A stretch of 8,576 bases of DNA from an uncultured Eubacteriales bacterium (GTDB taxonomy: Bacteria; Bacillota; Clostridia; Oscillospirales; Acutalibacteraceae): contig ONNU01000240.1 of the NCBI GenBank assembly GCA_900319255.1, forward strand, positions 1-8,576, read 5' to 3'. The notes beneath the pieces are model-generated. The model saw nothing but the letters and a program-made list of their open reading frames with translations. It was not told the DNA's origin and made no database searches. Numbering within the stretch: the first letter of the stretch is position 1; every line of letters begins with the position of its first letter. A program made the position numbers and the translations under genes. Positions 1-6,172 of this stretch are shown here, piece by piece.

Positions 1-432
1 GGGAGCTTCTTCCGGTTCGGTTGTGAGTTCCTCTGCGGGAGCTTCTTCCGGTTCGGATGCGGGTTCCTCTGTGGGAGCTTCTTCCGGCTCGGTTGCGGGT
101 TCCTCTGCGGGAGCTTCTTCCGGCTCGGATGCGGGTTCCTCTGTAGGAGCTTCTTCAGGTTCGGTTGCAGGCTCTTCTGTGGGAGCTTCCTCAGACTCGG
201 TTGTGAGTTCCTCTGTAGGAGCTTCCTCCGGCTCGGTTGCGGGTTTTTCTGTGGGAGCTTCCTCAGGCTCGGGCGCTGGCTCCTCAGCGGTAGCTTCTTC
301 CGGATTTGGAACGGGTTCCTCTGCGGGAGCTTTCTCAGGCTCGGGCGCTGGCTCCTCAGCGGTAGCTTCTTCCGGATTTGGAACGGGTTCCTCTGCGGTA
401 GCTTCTTCCGGATTTGGAACGGGTTCCTCTGC
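1..432. repeat. Tandem array of twelve in-phase 36-bp coding repeats
   Basis: From position 1 the sequence falls into twelve consecutive 36-bp units (1-36, 37-72, and so on to 397-432), with no spacers or indels. The units at 289-324, 361-396 and 397-432 are identical. The 72-bp block 253-324 differs from 325-396 at a single base. Units 37-72 and 109-144 also differ at one base. Each unit encodes 12 residues on the minus strand, so gain or loss of a unit keeps the frame. The array may continue beyond the left edge. Near-identity of neighbouring units suggests recent slippage or unequal recombination. Confidence 0.93.
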
Positions 433-633
433 GGGAGCTTCCACTGCTGCCGGTACAGCTGCCTCAACAGGGGCTGTCTCCTTTTCAGACTCCGGCGCTG
501 CTGCTTCGGAAACGGCTTCTGTTACAGCTGCCTCTTCCGCAGGCTTATTTTTTTCATTTTTTGGATTGACGGAATTTGCTGACTTCTTCTGTTTTTCAGA
601 GTTTGCTTTAGATTTCTTCCTGGACTTTTTCAT
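1..633 (-). CDS. Glu/Pro-rich 12-residue-repeat protein, N-terminal part (runs off left edge)
   Basis: The gene starts at the ATG at 633-631 and stays open for 211 codons to the window edge; the C-terminus is not seen. A strong Shine-Dalgarno site (GGAGGT, 644-639) lies 5 nt upstream of the ATG. Residues 1-30 are very rich in Lys/Ser/Asn (begins MKKSRKKSKANSEKQKK) with no hydrophobic stretch, so there is no signal peptide. Residues 31-68 are Ala/Glu/Val-rich. From residue 69 on there are twelve copies of a 12-residue unit, consensus EEPATEPEEAPT, the last lacking one residue at the edge. The result is a basic head followed by a long acidic, proline-rich and probably extended, disordered region. 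Such regions often act as linkers or wall-spanning spacers, so a membrane or catalytic domain may follow outside the window; that is inference. I do not recognise the family. A promoter at 850-822 fits this gene. The opposite strand is also open here, but codon logic and the Shine-Dalgarno site favour minus. Confidence 0.85.
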   Translation of the reverse strand, partial: MKKSRKKSKANSEKQKKSANSVNPKNEKNKPAEEAAVTEAVSEAAAPESEKETAPVEAAVPAAVEAPAEEPVPNPEEATAEEPVPNPEEATAEEPAPEPEKAPAEEPVPNPEEATAEEPAPEPEEAPTEKPATEPEEAPTEELTTESEEAPTEEPATEPEEAPTEEPASEPEEAPAEEPATEPEEAPTEEPASEPEEAPAEELTTEPEEAP

Positions 634-821
634 TCTGCACCTCCGATTATTCAGTTAATACGCTTTTTATCTCATCCTTATCACGGCAATGCTTTATCCT
701 ACCCATCATCATACACCCTGAAAAATCAGGATACTGCGATAAAATATTACTTATAACAGGCAATAATGGTAAAATAAACATATTCCGGATAATAATAACA
801 GTCTAATGAGATTACTATTAT

Positions 822-850
822 ATTATACAATACTACTTTAACTTTGTAAA
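822..850 (-). promoter_or_regulatory. Sigma-A-like promoter for the repeat-protein gene
   Basis: On the minus strand, TTTACA (850-845), a 17-nt spacer and a perfect TATAAT (827-822) form a close match to the housekeeping consensus. Transcription would start near 815 and give a leader of about 180 nt before the ATG at 633. Confidence 0.65.
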
Positions 851-902
851 CAAAATACAGCAATTATTTTTCCGGTATTACATATTTTTTTCACTTTTTA
901 GC

Positions 903-931
903 TTGTAAATATAGAATATGTAGTTTATAAT
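903..931 (+). promoter_or_regulatory. Sigma-A-like promoter for the radC pair
   Basis: On the plus strand, TTGTAA (903-908), a 17-nt spacer and TATAAT (926-931) match the housekeeping consensus well. The predicted start is near 938, so the leader to the first radC-like gene would be about 205 nt. Confidence 0.68.
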
Positions 932-1142
932 TAATCTATAAAAATTATTATTTCCCGGTCGGCGTCGATGCATCACCCGGAAACGCGGGGCAGAAATGAT
1001 AAAGCTTTACTTTCACTCTTGCGTGTTATAGTTGGATGTTACAGGGGAATGAAATTTTCCTCAGCCGGCTCATTTCAAAAACCCGGATATTTTTTACACA
1101 AACGCCGCGAACAGGAAATATTATCAGAACAGGGTGAACTAT

Positions 1143-1841
1143 ATGACAAAAAAACCGATCCATTCAGGTCATCGGGCAAGAACAAAGGATAAATTCATAG
1201 CTTCGGAATTTGAATATTTTAACGAACATCAGATACTTGAAATGCTGCTTTTTTACTGCATACCGAGAGTTGACACAAATCCCATTGCGCATGAGCTGAT
1301 TAATCATTACGGGTCCCTGGCGAATGTTCTTGACGCATCTGTGGATTCTCTGAGAAAATTCGGGCTTTCCGAAAGAGCTGCGGTCTTTCTCAATATGATA
1401 CCCATAATGTCCCAGTCCTATCTTTATGACAAAAACTATAATCTCAATAAAATGTTCAATGAAACTGCTTTCAAAAAGCGTCTTGTCACCTTCTCTTTGA
1501 AAAATATGAAGAATGATATAATTCTTGCGCTTTTTGATTCGGCAGGAACGGAGCTGTTTTTCGGACCGGTAAAATGGTATGAGCCTGAACGTTTAATTCC
1601 GAAATTCACTGATCTGTCCATGAAATACAATGCCGTCTCAGCCATAATCTGCACAAGAAACCGATTCGGACTTCCTGTTCCCGAACGGGATGAGCTTGAA
1701 ATAATCACAGCTGTCGCCGAAGGTCTTGACAGCATCAATGTTCAGCTCAAAAACTGGTATATCCTTTCTGATACGGATGTGATCTCACTTGCAGAAAGAC
1801 CTGAGCTGAGCTATCTGTTCATACATAAAAAGAATGAATAA
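1143..1841 (+). CDS. RadC-family protein with degenerate JAB/MPN domain (likely inactive)
   Basis: The protein has 232 residues, near the usual RadC length of about 225. I chose the ATG at 1143 because AGGGTGA (1131-1137) lies 5 nt upstream; an in-frame GTG at 1134 sits inside that site. Residues 6-90 keep the typical clostridial RadC N-terminal helical region: a GHRART segment, then LEMLLFYCIPRVDTNPIAHE and HYGSLANVLDA. Residues about 123-227 align with the JAB (RadC-like) domain, but the zinc-binding HNHPSG motif is replaced by TRNRFG (171-176). Both metal histidines are therefore lost (Thr171, Asn173) and the serine position is altered; an Asp at 183 may be retained. The later conserved His of the domain is also Trp (KNWYI, 203-207). 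It should not bind catalytic zinc. The frame is intact, so it is not simply decaying. RadC itself has no settled biochemical role despite its historical DNA-repair name. It lies 55 nt upstream of an intact-motif paralogue and probably shares its mRNA. Confidence 0.85.
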   Translation: MTKKPIHSGHRARTKDKFIASEFEYFNEHQILEMLLFYCIPRVDTNPIAHELINHYGSLANVLDASVDSLRKFGLSERAAVFLNMIPIMSQSYLYDKNYNLNKMFNETAFKKRLVTFSLKNMKNDIILALFDSAGTELFFGPVKWYEPERLIPKFTDLSMKYNAVSAIICTRNRFGLPVPERDELEIITAVAEGLDSINVQLKNWYILSDTDVISLAERPELSYLFIHKKNE

Positions 1842-1896
1842 AAAATCCGCCGGACGGCAATAAATATGCTGACCGGCAAAAATAAGGAGAAACGAT

Positions 1897-2583
1897 ATGT
1901 CTGATAATTCTGATAATTTAGTTGAACTGAATATTTTCAGCAATATGAGCGAGCCGATAATAAATCAGGGAAGTATCTCCGCTCTGGAAATGCTGCTGAG
2001 CTATACTTCTTCAAAGGAAGAGGCGCGGCGGCTGACCGTAAAGCTTCTCAATGCCTGCGGATCATTTTCGGCGGTTCTTGACGCTCCCTATTCCGTGCTG
2101 AATGAACAGGGTCTGTCCACAAATCAGTCTGTGCTGATCAAAATAATCCCGGCTATCACAAGAAAATATCTGGACAGCAAATATTTTTCCAAAACAGCAC
2201 CCGCAAAGATTTCCGATTTCAAAACAAAGATAATAACAGCCTTTATCGGCTCGGCAACAGAAGAGGTTCTGCTTGTGCTGAGGGATCGCTTTGATACGGA
2301 GCTTTATTTCGGAATGGTCAGCAAGGGTTCTGTCAATGCATCGGAAATATATATAAAAAAGATCATTGAGCTTGCTCTGAGATTCAAGGCTTCCAGCGCA
2401 GTAATAGCTCACAATCATCCAAGCGGTGTTTCCTATCCCTCGCAAAAGGATTCCGAATCCACCATCAAAATCAAAAATGCTCTGAACAATGTCAATGTGA
2501 TACTGAAAAACCACTATATCGTTGCGGCAAACAATGCATTCTCTATGGCAGACAGTGAGGAATTCTTTGATCTGTTTTTGTAA
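1897..2583 (+). CDS. radC: RadC-family JAB-domain protein with intact JAMM motif
   Basis: The protein has 228 residues, normal for RadC. The start at 1897 is supported by AAGGAGA (1884-1890) 6 nt upstream. The JAB domain (about 110-225) carries the full JAMM metalloprotease-type signature: AHNHPSG at 171-177 followed by PSQKD, giving His172, His174, Ser182 and Asp185 in H-x-H-x7-S-x2-D spacing. KNHYIVA (204-210) matches the downstream conserved segment. The N-terminal half is unusual: the GHR and IPRxDTNPIAH elements that mark clostridial RadC are missing, and only scattered similarity remains (LEMLLSY, CGSFSAVLDAP). It is the second gene of a tandem pair with a motif-less paralogue and is followed at once by a terminator hairpin. 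Metal binding is a safe inference from the motif; substrate and pathway are unknown. The symbol follows family convention only. Confidence 0.88.
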   Translation: MSDNSDNLVELNIFSNMSEPIINQGSISALEMLLSYTSSKEEARRLTVKLLNACGSFSAVLDAPYSVLNEQGLSTNQSVLIKIIPAITRKYLDSKYFSKTAPAKISDFKTKIITAFIGSATEEVLLVLRDRFDTELYFGMVSKGSVNASEIYIKKIIELALRFKASSAVIAHNHPSGVSYPSQKDSESTIKIKNALNNVNVILKNHYIVAANNAFSMADSEEFFDLFL

Positions 2584-2588
2584 TCTTT

Positions 2589-2626
2589 AAAGGCGGCAGA
2601 TGTGCTTTCGCACGTCTGCCGCCTTT
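2589..2626. terminator. Bidirectional hairpin terminator between convergent genes
   Basis: The arms 2589-2605 and 2610-2626 pair over 17 positions with a single G-U wobble and a TTTC loop. They begin 6 nt after the radC stop and end 14 nt before the clpE stop. The stem has an A-run at its base on one side and a T-run on the other, which suits termination from both directions. The tracts beyond the stem are short, so efficiency is uncertain. Confidence 0.8.
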
Positions 2627-2640
2627 GCAATAAGCTGTTA

Positions 2641-4974
2641 TTATAATATTTCAAGCTTTATCTCATTGTTTTCCGCAGTTACGCTTATAGCGGTTATAAT
2701 ACCGTCCCTGCTGTCAACAATTGCAGAAGCGATCTTATCCTCGACCTCCTTGCGGATAAGATTTCTCAGATCTCTTGCTCCGCTGCTGCCGCCGAAAGAC
2801 TTATCCGCAAGATATTTTCTCGCAGAATCATCATATTTGAAGCTGATACCCTTTTCCTTGAGAGTATCAACATATTCGTCAAGCATAAGTCTGCTTATTT
2901 CCTGATAATCCTCTACCGTGAGAGCAGAGAATACGATTATCTCATCAAGTCTGCTCAGGAATTCAGGACGAAGGAATTCAGAAAGAGCCTTTCTTACCTT
3001 TTCCTCAGTAGCCTGAGCCTGGGTCTTTGCAAAGCCTAATGCATTTTCACGCTTATCGCTGCCTGCATTTGAAGTCATTACTATGACAGTATTGCTGAAA
3101 TTGACCTTTCTGCCCTGAGCGTCTGTAAGAACACCCTCGTCAAGGATCTGCAAAAGGATATTCAGAACATCAGGGTGAGCTTTTTCTATTTCATCGAAAA
3201 GAAGCACACTATAGGGTCTGCGTCTTACCTTTTCCGTGACCTGACCTGCTTCGTCATAGCCTACATATCCGGGAGGTGATCCGATGATCTTGCTGACGGA
3301 ATGCTTTTCCATGAATTCGCTCATATCAAGTCTGATAAGGGTCTCGGGAGTATTGAAAAGCTCGGTGGAAAGCACCTTTACAAGCTCCGTCTTACCTACG
3401 CCGGTAGGACCTACGAAAATAAATGATGCGGGTCTTCTTCTGGGACTGATCTGGACTCTGCTGCGCTTTACTGCTGATGCAAGAGCTTTTACTGCCTCAT
3501 CCTGACCGATGACCCTTGAACGAAGCTTTGATTCAAGATCAGCAAGCTTATGAAGCTCATTTTCCGTTACCTTTGATGCAGGGATACCTGTCCAAAGCTC
3601 GATAACATGAGCAATGTCATCCTCCCCTACCTCTGCAAAAATAGACTCCGGCTTCATCTCAGTGATCTGCTTTTCCAGCTTTGCTATATCATACTGAACA
3701 GTGGCGAGCTTTTCATAATCTATTTCATCCTCGCCTCTGAGCTCCTCTTCCTTTTCCTTCAGCTCATCTATCTTATCCTTTGATTCCTCATACTGTTCAA
3801 GATCCTTATTCCTGAGCGAAGCATGTGTGCAGGATTCATCAAGAAGATCAATTGCTTTATCCGGAAGGAAACGGTCTGTGATATATCTTTCAGACAGAAC
3901 AACCGTTTTTCTTACGATATCATCAGCCATCTTTACTCTGTGATAATCTTCATAATAGCCCTTTACGCCGAGAAGAACGTCTATCGTATCCTGAATTGAC
4001 GGCTCGGTGACGGTAACAGGCTGGAAGCGTCTTTCAAGCGCGGCATCCTTTTCAATATATTTGCGGTATTCATTGAAGGTGGTTGCACCGATGACCTGAA
4101 TTTCACCTCTTGAAAGAGCGGGCTTCATGATATTTGCGGCATTCATGGAGCCTTCGGATTCGCCGGTACCCACAAGGCTGTGTACCTCATCTATGAAAAG
4201 GATAACATTTCCTGATTCCTTTACCTCGCTGATAAGACCCTTGATCCTGCTTTCAAACTGACCGCGGAACTGTGTGCCGGCAACCAGTGATGTAAGATCA
4301 AGAAGCTGTATCTCTTTATTTTTCAGTCTGTGGGGAACATCACCAGCAGCTATCTTGAGTGCAAGACCTTCTGCGATCGCAGTTTTACCGACACCCGGCT
4401 CACCGATAAGACATGGGTTATTCTTTGTTCTTCTTGATAGGATCTGAATAACTCTGTCGATCTCCTTATCTCTTCCGATGATCCGGTCAAGCTTTCCTTC
4501 GGCAGCTCTTTTTGTCAGATCGGTGCAGTATGCGTCAATGTGCTTTCTGTTTTTGCGGCGCTTGCGCTGTTCACGCTTGCTCTGCTTTTCATCGGCTTTC
4601 TCATTCTCAGCTTCTCTTTCGCTCAGTTTATCGCTGGGCTGCTTGGAATTGAAAAGATTCTTGAAAAACGGCGGGAAAGCAGGCGCTCCGCCTCTGCTGA
4701 AATCATCGTCCTCATCATCCCCGGATTCCTCATCCTCCGGAGAATCTATTGTATCAAGCTCATTGAACAGACCTGACTGCGCAAGATCATCCATCTGATC
4801 CTGGATATTTGCGAGATCATCCTCGGAAATACCCATTTTTTCCATAATATCGGTAACGGGCTTGATACCCATTTCCTTTGCGCAGACAAGACAATATCCC
4901 ACTGTTTCAGAAGGATTTGCTGTATTTGAAACAAAAACGACCGATGGTCTTTTATTACATTTTGAGCATAACAT
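2641..4974 (-). CDS. clpE: ClpE-type AAA+ protein unfoldase (Clp/Hsp100 ATP-binding subunit)
   Basis: This is a 777-residue class I Clp ATPase that unfolds proteins, probably feeding ClpP. It starts with a zinc finger (Cys3, Cys6, Cys28, Cys31), the hallmark of ClpE, instead of the double ClpN repeat of ClpC. A linker of about 100 residues follows, with an acidic run (about 77-91) and then a Lys/Arg-rich run (about 131-144). AAA domain 1 has Walker A GEPGVGKT (about 191-198), Walker B ILFIDE (about 258-263) and LERRF (about 313-317). A short charged coiled middle domain spans about 390-445. AAA domain 2 has GPTGVGKT (about 522-529), VLLFDE (about 590-595), FLSRLDE and sensor-2 GARDLRNLI. ALGF (about 645-648) fits the ClpP-docking loop position. 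I chose the ATG at 4974 because ClpE proteins begin just before the first Cys. AAAGGAG (4993-4987) sits 12 nt from it but only 9 nt from an in-frame TTG at 4977; a GTG at 5034 is also possible. It lies 80 nt downstream of cvpA, probably in one operon. I saw no CtsR or CIRCE box. Confidence 0.9.
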   Translation of the reverse strand: MLCSKCNKRPSVVFVSNTANPSETVGYCLVCAKEMGIKPVTDIMEKMGISEDDLANIQDQMDDLAQSGLFNELDTIDSPEDEESGDDEDDDFSRGGAPAFPPFFKNLFNSKQPSDKLSEREAENEKADEKQSKREQRKRRKNRKHIDAYCTDLTKRAAEGKLDRIIGRDKEIDRVIQILSRRTKNNPCLIGEPGVGKTAIAEGLALKIAAGDVPHRLKNKEIQLLDLTSLVAGTQFRGQFESRIKGLISEVKESGNVILFIDEVHSLVGTGESEGSMNAANIMKPALSRGEIQVIGATTFNEYRKYIEKDAALERRFQPVTVTEPSIQDTIDVLLGVKGYYEDYHRVKMADDIVRKTVVLSERYITDRFLPDKAIDLLDESCTHASLRNKDLEQYEESKDKIDELKEKEEELRGEDEIDYEKLATVQYDIAKLEKQITEMKPESIFAEVGEDDIAHVIELWTGIPASKVTENELHKLADLESKLRSRVIGQDEAVKALASAVKRSRVQISPRRRPASFIFVGPTGVGKTELVKVLSTELFNTPETLIRLDMSEFMEKHSVSKIIGSPPGYVGYDEAGQVTEKVRRRPYSVLLFDEIEKAHPDVLNILLQILDEGVLTDAQGRKVNFSNTVIVMTSNAGSDKRENALGFAKTQAQATEEKVRKALSEFLRPEFLSRLDEIIVFSALTVEDYQEISRLMLDEYVDTLKEKGISFKYDDSARKYLADKSFGGSSGARDLRNLIRKEVEDKIASAIVDSRDGIITAISVTAENNEIKLEIL

Positions 4975-5054
4975 CAATTTCCATTTCTCCTTTCCTTTGA
5001 CAGCTGTACTCATCAAGCCGGCTGTCCTTTTCACCCTTTCCTCATGAAGGTCGG

Positions 5055-5774
5055 TTATTGTATGTTGACTAAGGCTGATATGATCTTTTCAGGTATGTCA
5101 ATATAATATATCAGCTTATAGATATATGTCGAATCAATAGCATCCCTCAGTCCCTGGGCATATTCTGTGGGCAGCATTACCGTCATGAAATAAAGCACCA
5201 GAGAAAATACCATAATAAGTACCAGAGCTTCAACCAGACCCACAACAGCGCCTACAAAGCGGTTTACTCCGCCAAGACCGGAGGAGTCCATTGCCTTGGT
5301 CGCTTTCTTTGAAATAATGGCCGCTATCGTCGCTATTATCAGAAACAGTACCAGGGTTAACACTATGGTAAAGATCTTGATAAGTATCGGTCTTATCATA
5401 GATTCGATCATTACGGGGATCTCTACAGTGGTATCGGTTATTTCTTTTGTAAGCGAATTCAGATCTATGCCTACCATCTCAAATGAATTTGTTACATAGC
5501 TGGGGGCACTGGAAAGAATGCCTTCGGAAAGCTCAGCAGTTTTGGTAAAGGCTGTTGTATCCGGCATAGTCTTGGTGATAGCATCGACAATATTCTGTCT
5601 GACAAAGGAATCATACAGCTGCACAGCCAGAAGCGATCCCGCAACAGATGCGATAAGCGATGAAAGCAGCGCTCCGGCAAGCTCAATTACAGTTTTTACG
5701 ATTCCTCTTTTATATCCTCCCACAACAAGAAGGACAATTACAAGTACAACTACAAGGTCAATTACAATATTCAT
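5055..5774 (-). CDS. cvpA: CvpA family membrane protein
   Basis: The 239-residue protein has the CvpA (colicin V production) family pattern: an early Asp followed by a hydrophobic helix (about 5-20), then GYKRGIVKTVIELAG (20-34) and a second helix (to about 52). A polar loop of about 70 residues follows, then a long hydrophobic stretch (about 128-155), and the conserved GGVNRFVGAVVGLVEA segment (168-183) leading into the last helix (to about 201). Four membrane segments are expected. The start at 5774 is supported by AAGGGGGG (5787-5780) 5 nt upstream. In E. coli, cvpA is tied to colicin V export and purF; in Firmicutes its molecular role is unclear. Here it is the first gene of a likely operon with the downstream clpE and has its own promoter at 5956-5928. 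Confidence 0.88.
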   Translation of the reverse strand: MNIVIDLVVVLVIVLLVVGGYKRGIVKTVIELAGALLSSLIASVAGSLLAVQLYDSFVRQNIVDAITKTMPDTTAFTKTAELSEGILSSAPSYVTNSFEMVGIDLNSLTKEITDTTVEIPVMIESMIRPILIKIFTIVLTLVLFLIIATIAAIISKKATKAMDSSGLGGVNRFVGAVVGLVEALVLIMVFSLVLYFMTVMLPTEYAQGLRDAIDSTYIYKLIYYIDIPEKIISALVNIQ

Positions 5775-5927
5775 ATCGACCCCCCTTTTCCTTAAATATC
5801 AGCATCTGACGCGCCTTTATAAAGGGCTGCGCTCAGACGGGAAGCATTTTTTATGCTGCCTGAACTGATGGAACAAAATTAAAATAAATGAAGATCACTT
5901 TTATCTGATCCAAGCATTTACTTATAT
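5775..5927 (-). promoter_or_regulatory. Hairpin-rich 5' leader of the cvpA-clpE mRNA
   Basis: The stretch between the predicted transcription start (about 5921) and the cvpA ATG is about 147 nt. It contains three short dyads: GATCA/TGATC (5893-5897/5906-5910) close to the start, AGCAT/ATGCT (5843-5847/5853-5857) with a T5 loop, and the perfect 12-bp palindrome CCTTTATAAAGG (5814-5825). Any of them could be a protein operator or RNA structure. I do not recognise a known riboswitch. Confidence 0.4.
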
Positions 5928-5956
5928 ACTATAACACATTTTGCAGATATCTACAA
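5928..5956 (-). promoter_or_regulatory. Sigma-A-like promoter of the cvpA-clpE operon
   Basis: On the minus strand, TTGTAG (5956-5951), a 17-nt spacer and TATAGT (5933-5928) form a good housekeeping promoter. A TG one base upstream of the -10 box gives it an extended -10 element. The predicted start is near 5921. Confidence 0.65.
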
Positions 5957-6049
5957 GGGTGTTTTGTCAAAAAATCGCCAGCTGTGCCTATACCGCAGCC
6001 ATATTTGCAGCGGCAGTAATAATAATGCACAACTGTTGATGCTGCTGTT

Positions 6050-6083
6050 AAAAGTAAATGACATTGTGAGCATTTGCTTTTTT
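6050..6083. terminator. A+T-rich hairpin in the plsY-cvpA gap, possible secondary terminator
   Basis: Arms 6050-6060 and 6071-6081 pair over 11 positions with one G-U wobble around a 10-nt loop, with T-runs at the 3' side on either strand. It lies about 50 nt beyond the better plsY terminator. It could catch readthrough, or end a small transcript from the plus strand for which I see no promoter. Confidence 0.3.
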
Positions 6084-6107
6084 GAGAATTTGCACGCTGA
6101 ATCAATT

Positions 6108-6154
6108 ACCTGCAATAAACAAATGCGCTCCACGCTGTACAGTAATGCGTGGAG
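6108..6154 (-). terminator. Likely intrinsic terminator of the der-plsY unit
   Basis: A perfect 8-bp G+C-rich stem (CTCCACGC 6128-6135 with GCGTGGAG 6147-6154, 11-nt loop) lies 18 nt after the plsY stop. On the minus strand it is followed by a T-rich tail (GCATTTGTTTATT, near 6127-6113). The rest of the 5957-6172 gap holds no credible gene. Confidence 0.6.
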
Positions 6155-6172
6155 GACATTATAATACTAATA

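Larger units (their letters stand above)
634..1142. other. Divergent intergenic region with two long 5' leaders
   Basis: About 500 bp separate the repeat-protein gene (minus) from the first radC-like gene (plus). The middle (about 730-955) is very A+T-rich and contains two outward-facing sigma-A-like promoters whose -35 boxes are 52 nt apart. The stretch 956-1142, downstream of the plus promoter, is noticeably richer in G+C and would be an mRNA leader. The stretch 634-815 would be the leader of the minus gene and holds a small hairpin, CCTGA/TCAGG at 717-721/726-730 with a 4-nt loop. I could not match either leader to a riboswitch or RNA family that I know. A short frame at 968-1192 lacks a ribosome site and overlaps radC, so I do not call it. 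Confidence 0.6.

Noticed and set aside
1..432. 36-bp repeats as a CRISPR array
   Set aside because: The units are directly head to tail with no spacers, are coding in phase, and no cas genes are present.
23..658. Long plus-strand open frame encoding a Ser/Gly/Ala repeat protein
   Set aside because: It is the mirror of the minus-strand Glu/Pro repeats. A 36-bp repeat without stops leaves several frames open. The minus frame has the Shine-Dalgarno site, the promoter and a sensible start; this frame has none and runs past the minus gene start.
968..1192. Short 74-codon frame before the first radC-like gene
   Set aside because: It has no ribosome site, its residues resemble no family I know, and it overlaps the radC start in another frame. 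It is more likely a leader.
1842..1896. Possible terminator or promoter between the two radC genes
   Set aside because: Only 3-5 bp of pairing around CCGCCGGACGG is visible, with no T tract and no -35/-10 pair. Co-transcription is simpler.
4478..4798. Plus-strand frames inside the clpE linker region
   Set aside because: They are shadows of the low-complexity charged linker in the real minus-strand gene.
5775..5956. CtsR or CIRCE heat-shock operator upstream of cvpA-clpE
   Set aside because: I looked for the GGTCAAA direct repeat and the CIRCE inverted repeat and found neither; only unrelated short dyads are present.
5964..6164. Short open frames on both strands in the plsY-cvpA gap
   Set aside because: They lack ribosome sites, resemble no family, and cross the hairpins that look like terminators.
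5957..6172. tRNA or known small RNA gene in the gap
   Set aside because: No cloverleaf, TPsiC-like segment or familiar RNA core could be found; only simple hairpins are visible.
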